A stretch of 57,635 bases of DNA from Acidobacteriota bacterium (lineage in GTDB: Bacteria > Acidobacteriota > Vicinamibacteria > Vicinamibacterales > JAHECP01): positions 1 through 57,635 of the forward strand of contig JAHECP010000017.1 of the NCBI GenBank assembly GCA_024641665.1. The letters run 5' to 3'. Positions 1-7,466 of the stretch are shown one piece after another. The stretch's first letter is position 1. Each line of letters opens with the position of its first letter. The translations under genes were made by a program, and so were the position numbers. The notes below the pieces were generated by a model. The model saw nothing but the letters and a program-made list of their open reading frames with translations, made no database searches and was not told where the DNA came from.

Positions 1-82
1 CGTCGTGGCGCCGCCCGCGCCGGCGATGCCCGAGCCGATGGTCCCGTCGTTCCCGGCCGAGCCCGACAAGCCGCTCTTCTAG
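1..82 (+). CDS. C-terminal end of an unidentified plus-strand protein (partial)
   Basis: Reading from base 2 gives an open frame of 26 codons ending in TAG at 80-82. The encoded tail is rich in proline and alanine and ends PDKPLF. The rest of the gene lies left of the window, so no family can be named. Support is the open frame running in from the edge and the codon use (G or C in nearly every third position). A proline-rich tail like this often follows a folded domain, but nothing here identifies it. Confidence 0.45.
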   Translation, partial: VVAPPAPAMPEPMVPSFPAEPDKPLF

Positions 83-155
83 TCCCGACCCACGTCCCGG
101 CCCGCGCGCCAGTCCCGCCGGGGACCGACGCCCACGCGGGCCGGGGCCGTCCCCT

Positions 156-218
156 TCACTCCATTCCGGGCGTCGCCATCGAATCCACGCGCGTCGCCCG
201 GCGCGCCGGCACCCAGCA
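156..218 (-). pseudogene. Duplicated C-terminal remnant of an ADOP permease
   Basis: On the minus strand, bases 218 to 183 encode CWVPARRATRVD. This is nearly identical to the C-terminus of the neighbouring ADOP permease (CWVPARRAARVD), and 23 nt at 196-218 are identical to 282-304. The frame then drifts and stops at 156. This is either a remnant of a second tandem ADOP copy or a small 3'-end duplication of the gene that ends at 242. Confidence 0.6.
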
Positions 219-241
219 CGGCGCAACGGCAGGCGGCGGCC

Positions 242-2968
242 CTACTCGACGCGCAGCGCGACGATCGGATCGACCCGGGCTGCCCGGCGCGCCGGCACCC
301 AGCAGGCGACGAGCGTCACGAGGGCGAAGACCGCCGCCGCGCCGGCGAGCGCCAGCGAGTCGGTGGACGGCAGACCGTACAGCAGGCTCGCGATCAGGCG
401 GCCGAGGGCCACCGCGCCCGCCAGGCCGACGACGAGCCCGACCGCGGCGAGCCCCAGACCGCCGCGGACGACCTGCCGCACGATCCCGTCCGGTGTGGCC
501 CCGAGCGCGACGCGCACGCCGATCTCCCGCGTCCGGCTCGCCACCGAGTAGGCGACGACGCCGTAGACGCCGATGGCCGCGAGCAGCACGGCCACGAGCG
601 CGAAGACGCCCACGAGCAGCATGTTGAAGCGCGGGCCGACGAGGTTGCTCCCGACGGCGGATTCCAGGTCGACGAACGCCGAGAGCTGGATCCGCGGATC
701 GACGGCCGCCGCACGCGCGCGCACAGCCTTCTCAATTCCCCCGACGCCCGGCCGCGCGCGCACGATGAGGTACCCGGTGCCGCGTCTGAACTGATCCGTG
801 GGCCAGTAGATGAGCGGCCGCACCGGCTGGTCCGGATAGAATGGCGCGACGTCGGCGACGACGCCCACGATCTCCGCCGAGTGGTCGCTCACCGTGACGC
901 GGTGGCCGAGCGGATCCTCGTTGGGAAAATACCGCCGGACGAGCGACTCGTTCACCACCGCCACGGGCGCCGCGCCGAACGTGTCGGCCGTGGAGAGGTC
1001 GCGTCCGCGCACGATCTTCACGCCCAGCGTACGGAAGTAGTACGGGTCGATGTTGTAGTACTCGACCGGCGGGCCCTCGTCGGGGCTCATCGGCGGCCGG
1101 TCGTCGATGGACATCGCGTACGTGCCGTCACCGCCCGGGAAGAGCGGACCGCCGGACGCGATCGCCGCGCCCTCGACGCCCGGCACCGTCGCAGCCTCGT
1201 CGCGGACGCGCTGCATCGCCCCCACGGCCTGGCCGTCGGGGTAGACGTCGCGGGGCGGAAGCATGAACGAGAACGTGACGCCCTCCGGGGAGAACCCGGG
1301 GTCCCACGCCAGCAGGCTTCCGAAGCTGCGCATCAGCAGGCCGGCGCCGACGAGCAGCACCAAGGCCAGCGCCAGCTCGACCACGACGAACGCCGCGCGC
1401 AACCGGGCGTCACCGCCCGCGACGCGGAGGCCCTTCAACGTGCCGCTCAAATCCGTCTTCGACGCGTGCCGCGCCGGCGCGAAGCCGAAGAGGACGGCCG
1501 TGGCCGTCGACAGCAGGAACGCGAAGAGCGCCACCCGCCCGTCGATCCCGACCTCGCCGAGCCGCGGGATGCTGGCCGGCGCCAGCGACACGAACGCGCG
1601 CGTCGCCCAGACGGCCAGCGCCAGGCCGCACGCGCCGCCCAGGAGGGAGACCACGAGGCTTTCGGTCAGGAGCTGCCGCACGAGGCGCCGCCGTCCGGCG
1701 CCGAGCGACGCGCGCACGGCGAACTCCCGCGCGCGGCCCGTCGCGCGCACCAGCAGCAGGCTCGCCACGTTCGCGCACGCGATGAGCAGCACGAAGCCGA
1801 CCGCGCCCAGGAAGATCCACAGCGTCCGGCTCACCGGCCCGATGAGGTGGTTTCGCAGGCCCTCGAGCCGGAGGCCCCAGTCCTTGTTCGCCTCGGGATA
1901 GGCCTGCACGAGCTGCTCGTGCAGCGCCGTCAGCTCGGCGGTGGCCGACGCGACGGTCTCCCCCGCCTTGATGCGGCCGAGCGGCACGAACCCCCGCCAG
2001 GCCCGGTTGTCGACGTTGTCGATGCTGGCCGTCAGCGGTCTCCAGAGATCGCGACCGCTGTAGATCGGAATGAACACGTCGGGCGGCAGCACGCCGATGA
2101 TCGTCAGCGCCTGGCCGTCGACCGTGATGGCGCGCCCGATCACCGACGGGTCCGCCCCGAGACGGCTCCGCCAGAACGCTTCGCTCACGACCGCCACGTG
2201 GTTGGCGCCGCGATCCATGTCGCGGTCCTCGATCAGCCGTCCGAGCGCGGGCGTGATGCGCAGCACGCGGAAGAAGCCGGGACTCGCGATCCCGCCGCGC
2301 ACGCCGAACGACTCGCCGCCGATCTGCGCGATGAGCGGTTCGCCGCGCCCCACGCCGGCCGAGTCCAGCGTGCGGCTCTCGCGCGCCAGGTCCGCCATGT
2401 TGAGCGGTGACGCGCCGCACCAGCTGGTCCGCGGGTTCGTCTCGCAGATCATCACCACGCGCTCGGAGCCGGGGAACGGGAGCGGCCGCAGCACGATGCC
2501 GTTGACCACGGTGAAGATCGCGGTCGTGGCGCCGACGCCGAGGGCGATCGTCGCGACGACGGCGGCCGTGAACCCGGGGGCCTTCACGAGCGTCCGCACC
2601 GCAAACCGCACGTCCTGCCTGAGCGTCTCCAGCATGCCTGCCCCTCCCCGCACGTCTCGAATGACCGGTCGCGCGCGCCGCGCCGTCCGCCTCTCGTCGC
2701 GGAGCGACAGGCCGGGGTCGCGCCCGCGCCACGCGGCCAAGCGCGGGCCGCCCGCGTGCACCGTCAGGTCCGCCGCCGTCTCGAGCCACAGCCGCGCCAG
2801 TCCCCGCAGCCCGTGGCGGGCGTAGCGCTCGCGCGCGGCTTCCGCGAACGCCTCCGCCAGCTCGTCGCCGAACTGCGCGCGGAACCCCGCCGGGAAGAGC
2901 CGGACGGCCAGGCCGTACGCCCGGACGGACGCGCGAACGCCCAAGGCGGAGCGCGGCTGACGGCTCAC
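242..2968 (-). CDS. ADOP-family permease (FtsX/MacB-like) with N-terminal prefix domain
   Basis: A 908-residue inner-membrane protein of the ADOP group (acidobacterial duplicated orphan permeases), related to the MacB/FtsX permeases of ABC exporters. Residues 1 to about 115 form a soluble prefix seen in the subset that accompanies PadR regulators. A first membrane helix follows (about 130-155), then a MacB-type periplasmic domain, a block of helices near 385-500, a second periplasmic domain, and final helices near 790-900 ending in PARRAARVDPIVALRVE. No ATPase is encoded nearby, as usual for these orphans, so the substrate is unknown. The GTG start overlaps the stop of the PadR gene in a GTGA junction, which implies translational coupling. 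Confidence 0.9.
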   Translation of the reverse strand: MSRQPRSALGVRASVRAYGLAVRLFPAGFRAQFGDELAEAFAEAARERYARHGLRGLARLWLETAADLTVHAGGPRLAAWRGRDPGLSLRDERRTARRARPVIRDVRGGAGMLETLRQDVRFAVRTLVKAPGFTAAVVATIALGVGATTAIFTVVNGIVLRPLPFPGSERVVMICETNPRTSWCGASPLNMADLARESRTLDSAGVGRGEPLIAQIGGESFGVRGGIASPGFFRVLRITPALGRLIEDRDMDRGANHVAVVSEAFWRSRLGADPSVIGRAITVDGQALTIIGVLPPDVFIPIYSGRDLWRPLTASIDNVDNRAWRGFVPLGRIKAGETVASATAELTALHEQLVQAYPEANKDWGLRLEGLRNHLIGPVSRTLWIFLGAVGFVLLIACANVASLLLVRATGRAREFAVRASLGAGRRRLVRQLLTESLVVSLLGGACGLALAVWATRAFVSLAPASIPRLGEVGIDGRVALFAFLLSTATAVLFGFAPARHASKTDLSGTLKGLRVAGGDARLRAAFVVVELALALVLLVGAGLLMRSFGSLLAWDPGFSPEGVTFSFMLPPRDVYPDGQAVGAMQRVRDEAATVPGVEGAAIASGGPLFPGGDGTYAMSIDDRPPMSPDEGPPVEYYNIDPYYFRTLGVKIVRGRDLSTADTFGAAPVAVVNESLVRRYFPNEDPLGHRVTVSDHSAEIVGVVADVAPFYPDQPVRPLIYWPTDQFRRGTGYLIVRARPGVGGIEKAVRARAAAVDPRIQLSAFVDLESAVGSNLVGPRFNMLLVGVFALVAVLLAAIGVYGVVAYSVASRTREIGVRVALGATPDGIVRQVVRGGLGLAAVGLVVGLAGAVALGRLIASLLYGLPSTDSLALAGAAAVFALVTLVACWVPARRAARVDPIVALRVE

Positions 2969-3330
2969 GCCGGCTCCCCTTCCTTGAGCAGGTGGTGTTT
3001 GCGCGACAGGCTGACGAGCTCAGCCATGCGCGCCGCCTCGGCTTCGGCCACCTGGCGGCCGAGGCGCGTGATCCGGTAGTAGCGCCGCCGCTCGTCGCGC
3101 TCGGCCTGCCCGGCGGGCGTCTCGACCTCACGGACCAGGTCGCGATCCAGCATCTGCTTGAGCAGGCGGTAGAGCGCGCCCGGCTGCAGCTGCCCCTTTC
3201 GCCCGGTGCGCTCCTCGGCGGCCTTGATCATGCGGTAGCCGTGCGCGTCGCCCTCGAGGAGGACGAGCAGGATGGTGAAGACGTCGGGCTTGAGCGGCAG
3301 GAACGCCGCCGCGTCGCGGGAGCTGTGCAC
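2965..3330 (-). CDS. PadR-family transcriptional regulator
   Basis: Encodes 121 residues with the PadR winged-helix core: LPLKPDVFTILLVLLEGDAHGYRM, then a basic recognition segment with GALYRLLKQM and a wing carrying RRRYYRIT. A C-terminal helix is the usual dimerisation element. I chose the GTG at 3328-3330 because a GAGAGGGA Shine-Dalgarno lies 7 nt upstream. The upstream ATG at 3409-3411 overlaps the -10 box and would precede the transcript. The stop overlaps the ADOP start, so regulator and permease form an operon. PadR proteins usually repress a transporter next door and respond to small molecules, which is the likely job here. Confidence 0.88.
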   Translation of the reverse strand: MHSSRDAAAFLPLKPDVFTILLVLLEGDAHGYRMIKAAEERTGRKGQLQPGALYRLLKQMLDRDLVREVETPAGQAERDERRRYYRITRLGRQVAEAEAARMAELVSLSRKHHLLKEGEPA

Positions 3331-3387
3331 CTGGGGGTCCCTCTCTGGTGTCGGTGTCGGCGCCCGGGCCGCCGGACCCGGCCAACT

Positions 3388-3419
3388 CTGGACGAAGTGA
3401 TTATAGTCCATTCGTCCAG
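3388..3419 (-). promoter_or_regulatory. PadR-ADOP promoter with operator-like inverted repeat
   Basis: A TATAAT -10 box reads on the minus strand at 3405-3400. It sits between two perfect 9-bp inverted arms, CTGGACGAA (3388-3396) and TTCGTCCAG (3411-3419), 14 bp apart. A dimeric repressor bound there would cover the -10 region. No good -35 is visible. Autoregulation by the PadR encoded just downstream is inferred from position. Confidence 0.65.
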
Positions 3420-3420
3420 C

Positions 3421-3806
3421 TCGAGGGCGGCGCGCCGTGCTTCGCCCTTTGTTCCCCCGTAGTATGACTTCAACCACGCCGGTCCTATACAGGGTGTCAG
3501 TACTAGTTGATACCCGACGGCTGTGGCGAACACGTGGGCCGCTCCAGATTTCTGAATCGCGGCGATTCAAGGAAGCGAATGCCCTGCGACGCGCCGGGCC
3601 CTCGGCCGAGGCGTCGCGAGGAAATGCTGGACATTCCATCGCGCGGACCCGTGCCGCGCGTCGGCGTTCCGGCCGTGGGCCGAGGCATGAAACTTGCTGA
3701 ACCGCGGGCATCCACTCAGAGGGGTGTGGCTGTCTTTTCTGCGACTCGTCCAACTTCGGCACGAGCCGCTCAGGAAGCAGTCGAGGTAACGGTGCAGGAG
3801 GAGAGT
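3421..3806. other. Divergent intergenic region between PadR and TonB-receptor genes
   Basis: About 390 bp separate the minus-strand PadR promoter from the plus-strand receptor start. The frame of the receptor stays open through much of it, but this sequence encodes no signal peptide or conserved segment and lies upstream of a strong ribosome-binding site. I see no convincing -35/-10 pair for the receptor here. Confidence 0.4.
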
Positions 3807-6662
3807 ATGTATTCTCGTCTCGGACGCGCGCTGGCCGTGTTCGCAATCGCGGCACTCGTGGGCGCTGCGGCGCCGGCGTGGGCGCAGATGGAGCAGGCCC
3901 GGTTGCTCGGCACCGTGACCGACGCGCAGGGCGCCGTCCTGCCGGGCGTCACGGTCACGGTCACGTCGCCCGCGCTCATCGGGGCGCAGACCACGGTCAC
4001 GGAAGCTAACGGCAAGTACCTGCTGCCGGCCCTGCCCGCTGGCACTTACACGGTCGTCTTCGAGCTCGCCGGCTTCTCCACGTTCAAGCGCGAGGGCATC
4101 ACGCTGCCGATCGGCAAGACGCTGACGGTGGACGCCCAGATGCAGCTCGCCTCCCTTCAGGAAACCGTCACGGTCAGCGGCGAGTCGCCGATTGTCGACA
4201 CGACCACGACCCGCGTCAGCACGGAGTTCAGCGGCGAAAAGCTGGTGGGCATCCCGACGTCGACCGACCTCTGGGCGACGCTCGGCCAGGCCCCGGGCGT
4301 CCGGATGCGCGGCTTCGACGTCGGCGGCAGCCACAAGAGCCAGCAGTCCAACTACGAGAGCTTCGGCATCCGCGGCCAGAACCGGATCGTCAACGAAGGC
4401 GTGGACACCACCGAAGGCAACGCCGCGGCCGGCTGGTATCCGGACTACTTCGTCAATGACGAAATCTCGATCAGCGCGGCGGGGGGCGACGTTGAGATGA
4501 ACACGCCGGGCTCGGCCGTCGTGCAGACGACCAAGAGCGGCGGCAACCAGTTCAAGGGCCTCGAGAACATCTCGTACGAGCCCGGCAGCTTCGTCGGCAA
4601 CAACATCGACACCGCCACCGCCGACCGCGGCTTCACGGGCCAGCCCAACCTCATCTTCTGGGAGGGCCACGCCGAGCTCGGCGGCCCCGTCAAGCGCGAC
4701 AAGGTGTGGTTCTACGCGGCGTACAACCACTTCAAGATCAACAAGGCGATTTCGGGCGTCGACCAGAACATCGCGACCGACCTCGGGATCTTCGACGACG
4801 TGACCTTCAAGGGCACGGCGAAGCTGTCGTCGCGCGACACGGTCATCGGCTACTACTCGTGGGGCCGCAAACAGAAGCCGAGCCGCGGGCTGTCGGCGAG
4901 CGTGAGCCCCGAGGCCGTGCTGGCGCAGGACAGCGCGTCGTGGCTCTACAAGGGCCAGTGGCAGCGCGTCTGGACGAACCGCCTGTTCGTCGACGCGCAG
5001 GTCGGACTCTTCGGCTACGGCTGGCCCATGGCGCCGAAGGTCGACTTCCACGCCAATCCGCCGCGCATCGACACCGCGACCAACTACCAGACGGGCGCGG
5101 GCTGGGCCGTGGGCACCTCGGGCGGTCCGTTCAACGCCGACCGCAGCAAGCCGCAGATGTACGCGAAGGCGACCTACTTCGTGCCCGACAAGATGGGCAG
5201 CCACGACCTGAAGCTCGGCTTCGAGTGGCAGGACGACCGGTCGGTCTTCACCAACAACGGCAACTCCGGCCCCATCTACTACCTGGACAAGGCCGGCGCC
5301 GTGGACGAGGTCCGGCTGACCGACTTCAACACGTTCGACTCGTTCGGCTCGACCTGGACGGGCAACGACGACCGCAACATGCGTCACGTCATCTACGCGC
5401 AGGACCGGTGGAGCCCGATGGACCGCGCGACGATCACGCTCGGCATGCGCTACGAGCGCCAGCGGCCGCACTACGAGGCCTCGATCCGCAAGCCGATCCT
5501 GACCGAGGTCTTCCAGGACCTCACGACGCCGGCCAAGACGCTGCTCGTGCGCAACACCGTGTCGCCGCGGCTGGGCCTGAGCTACAACCTGACGCCCAAG
5601 GGCGACACCGTCCTCAAGGCGTTCTGGGGCCGCTTCTACTTCAACTTCGCCGACCGCCTCTCGAACGTGAACCCGGGCGGCACGAACTACAAGCAGTACA
5701 AGTTCCTGGACGTGAACGGCAACCGGATCTACGACGGTCCCCAGGAGCTGGGCACGCTCGTGAGTTCGGCGGGCGGCACCTCGACGACGCTCGACCCGAA
5801 CCTGAAGACGCCGTACGCCGACGAGATCGACCTCTCGGTGGAGCGGCAATTCTGGGGCGAGTCGTCGTTCCGCGTGGCCTACGTGCGCAAGATGACGCGC
5901 AACGATTTCACGACCTACAACGTGCTGCGCGAAGGCCAGTTCACCGTGCCGACGACCGTCAACGTGACGATCCGCCAGTACGGCGACCCGAACACGACGG
6001 TGCAGCAGTTCACGCTGATGGACATCCCGGCGTCCCTCAAGGGCCAGGTACAGAACGTCGTGACGAACATCCCTGGCGGCGGCGCCTCGAACTACGACAC
6101 GCTGCAGTTCGCGTTCAAGAAGCGCTTCGGCTCGGGCCTGTTCCTGGACAGCAGCTTCGACTACCAGTGGCGGAACGAGCTCCGGTCGACGGGCGCGACG
6201 ACGAGCCCGCTCAACTCGGATCCGCTCGGCGTCGGCTACGCGCAGAACCAGTCCGTCTACCAGCAGGTGTCGAACCGTCAAAAGAGCACGAACTGGCAGG
6301 CGCGCCTGATGGGTCGCTACGCCTTCAAGTACGACTTCGCGGTGGCGGCCAACCTGCGCGCGCAGAGCGGCTTCCCGTACACCCGCGTCATCTCGGCCAG
6401 CCTGCCGAACGCCGGCACTCAGACGTTCCTGCTCGAGGACATCAACAGCAACCGGTCCGACACGACGACGATCCTCGACCTGCGGTTCGAGAAGGTGTTC
6501 ACGTTCGGCAGCACCCGGCTGACCGCGATGGCCGACGTGTTCAACCTCCTGAACTCGAACGCCGTCACCAACTTCTTCCTCTCCAACGGGGCGAACTACA
6601 ACAAGATCATCGCCACGCTGGACCCGCGGACGGCGCAGATCGCCCTGCGCTTCCAGTTCTAA
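3807..6662 (+). CDS. TonB-dependent receptor with N-terminal carboxypeptidase-regulatory-like domain
   Basis: Encodes 951 residues of an outer-membrane receptor. The start is the ATG at 3807 with GGAGGAG just upstream. It opens a signal peptide (MYSRLGRALAVFAIAALVG to about residue 26, cleaved after AWA). Residues 30-120 are a CarboxypepD_reg-like beta-sandwich (LLGTVTDAQGAVLPGVTVTV), followed by a plug region with IRGQNRIVNEGVDTTEG and a long beta-barrel ending in the aromatic ALRFQF signature. Receptors of this Oar/SusC-like type take up large ligands or anchor surface proteins. No SusD partner is adjacent, so the ligand cannot be predicted. Confidence 0.9.
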   Translation: MYSRLGRALAVFAIAALVGAAAPAWAQMEQARLLGTVTDAQGAVLPGVTVTVTSPALIGAQTTVTEANGKYLLPALPAGTYTVVFELAGFSTFKREGITLPIGKTLTVDAQMQLASLQETVTVSGESPIVDTTTTRVSTEFSGEKLVGIPTSTDLWATLGQAPGVRMRGFDVGGSHKSQQSNYESFGIRGQNRIVNEGVDTTEGNAAAGWYPDYFVNDEISISAAGGDVEMNTPGSAVVQTTKSGGNQFKGLENISYEPGSFVGNNIDTATADRGFTGQPNLIFWEGHAELGGPVKRDKVWFYAAYNHFKINKAISGVDQNIATDLGIFDDVTFKGTAKLSSRDTVIGYYSWGRKQKPSRGLSASVSPEAVLAQDSASWLYKGQWQRVWTNRLFVDAQVGLFGYGWPMAPKVDFHANPPRIDTATNYQTGAGWAVGTSGGPFNADRSKPQMYAKATYFVPDKMGSHDLKLGFEWQDDRSVFTNNGNSGPIYYLDKAGAVDEVRLTDFNTFDSFGSTWTGNDDRNMRHVIYAQDRWSPMDRATITLGMRYERQRPHYEASIRKPILTEVFQDLTTPAKTLLVRNTVSPRLGLSYNLTPKGDTVLKAFWGRFYFNFADRLSNVNPGGTNYKQYKFLDVNGNRIYDGPQELGTLVSSAGGTSTTLDPNLKTPYADEIDLSVERQFWGESSFRVAYVRKMTRNDFTTYNVLREGQFTVPTTVNVTIRQYGDPNTTVQQFTLMDIPASLKGQVQNVVTNIPGGGASNYDTLQFAFKKRFGSGLFLDSSFDYQWRNELRSTGATTSPLNSDPLGVGYAQNQSVYQQVSNRQKSTNWQARLMGRYAFKYDFAVAANLRAQSGFPYTRVISASLPNAGTQTFLLEDINSNRSDTTTILDLRFEKVFTFGSTRLTAMADVFNLLNSNAVTNFFLSNGANYNKIIATLDPRTAQIALRFQF

Positions 6663-6671
6663 GCGCTGCGC

Positions 6672-6705
6672 GGGAGCCCGCCTGCCTCACGGCAGGTGGG
6701 CTCCC
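6672..6705 (+). terminator. Hairpin terminator after the TonB receptor gene
   Basis: Arms GGGAGCCC-G-CCTGCC and GGCAGG-T-GGGCTCCC pair around a TCAC loop, 9 nt after the receptor stop codon. There is no T-run afterwards, so it may act as a GC-rich hairpin rather than a classical intrinsic terminator. Confidence 0.6.
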
Positions 6706-6840
6706 GCCGGCGTTCGTTCGGGGAACTGACGCTGGCTCGTTCGGAGCTCACGGCCCTCGTTCGAAACTCACGCCCTTCGTTCGGCTCCCCTTCCGTGGCT
6801 CGTTCCGTGGTTCATTCCGTGGCATTTCCGTGGTCATTTC
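6706..6840. repeat. Degenerate short tandem repeats (CGTTCG and TTCCGTGG words)
   Basis: The region between the receptor and the DCC gene contains imperfect repeats. The first half has CTCGTTCGGAGCTCACGGCC-like units. The second half has at least four TTCCGTGG words about 10-13 nt apart. A similar CATTCCGTG cluster sits at 14570-14602, so this is a dispersed family. Confidence 0.6.
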
Positions 6841-6845
6841 GCGGG

Positions 6846-7265
6846 TCAGATCAGCCTGTCCCTGATCTCCGGCGGCGGAATCTCGCACGCGTTCGATCGG
6901 CCCGCGCGGCGGTGCCGCACCGCCGCCACGGCCCGGTAGACGGCGTCGCGGACGGGCGCGGGCACGACCAGGCCGACCGCCAGCCAGCGCCACGGGCGGG
7001 TGAGACGGCGCGCGATGCGCAGCGAGGCCGTCGAGCGCAGATAGCAGCGGCCGTCCTCGATGAGGATCACGCTGCGCGCGACCTCCCGGGTCAGCCCGAA
7101 GGGCGCCAGCAGCCGCGCCGCCTCGGGGGTCTGCGAGGCGCCGAACCGGAAGTAGCCGGCGGGGTCGCGGCGCGCGATGAAACGCACCACCCCCTCGCAG
7201 AACGCGCAGGTGCCGTCGAACAGCACGATTCCGCCCCGCTCGGGCACGGTCGAGGTGGTCGGCAT
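6846..7265 (-). CDS. DCC-family (DUF393) thiol-disulfide oxidoreductase-like protein
   Basis: Encodes 139 residues matching the DCC/DUF393 family, small thioredoxin-fold proteins named for the DxxCxFC signature. Here it reads LFDGTCAFCEGVVRFIARRD near residue 15-34, giving a CAFC redox-like pair. The family's middle segment (ARLLAPFGL, then VILIEDGRCYLRSTASLRI) follows, with a hydrophobic helix LAVGLVVPAPVRDAVY near residue 95-112. The start at 7263-7265 has no clear Shine-Dalgarno, and a long inverted repeat abuts it upstream. Substrates of this family are not established. Confidence 0.85.
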   Translation of the reverse strand: MPTTSTVPERGGIVLFDGTCAFCEGVVRFIARRDPAGYFRFGASQTPEAARLLAPFGLTREVARSVILIEDGRCYLRSTASLRIARRLTRPWRWLAVGLVVPAPVRDAVYRAVAAVRHRRAGRSNACEIPPPEIRDRLI

Positions 7266-7275
7266 GGGAAGAAGG

Positions 7276-7334
7276 GGACGGGAGCTGTTTCCGGCATCGT
7301 ACCCCGGACCCACGGCCGGAAACAGCTCCCGTCC
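7276..7334. repeat. 20-bp perfect inverted repeat, REP/MITE-like
   Basis: Arms at 7276-7295 and 7315-7334 are perfect 20-bp reverse complements (core GGGAGCTGTTTCC) separated by 19 nt. Flanking bases extend the symmetry imperfectly, with AAG-rich sequence outside each arm. It lies between the divergent DCC and pruA genes. It looks like a REP-type palindrome or tiny MITE, but no transposase is in the window. Confidence 0.7.
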
Positions 7335-7362
7335 GCTTTTTCTGCCCCCGCCCCTTCCTTGA

Positions 7363-7368
7363 TATGAT
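7363..7368 (+). promoter_or_regulatory. Putative -10 box (TATGAT) for pruA
   Basis: TATGAT lies in an AT-richer pocket of a very GC-rich intergenic region, about 100 nt before the pruA start. No convincing -35 is seen 17 nt upstream, and the neighbouring inverted repeat lies immediately upstream. Confidence 0.35.
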
Positions 7369-7466
7369 TTGCGGATGGCCGGACAGGGCCGGCCGTCCCC
7401 GTCGTCGCACCGCCGACGCGGATCTCGACCTGCCGCGACGCCTCGACCGACAAGGAGCATGCAACC

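Noticed and set aside
881-2410. Long plus-strand open frame opposite the first ADOP gene
   Set aside because: An antisense shadow of a high-G+C gene: no conserved segment, biased to Arg/Ala/Pro. The same applies to the large opposite-strand frames over 3567-6281, 12975-17060 and 44327-47140.
3409-3411. ATG of the longer PadR frame (MDYNHF) as its start
   Set aside because: It overlaps the TATAAT -10 box and lies upstream of the predicted transcript start, whereas the GTG at 3330 has a good Shine-Dalgarno.
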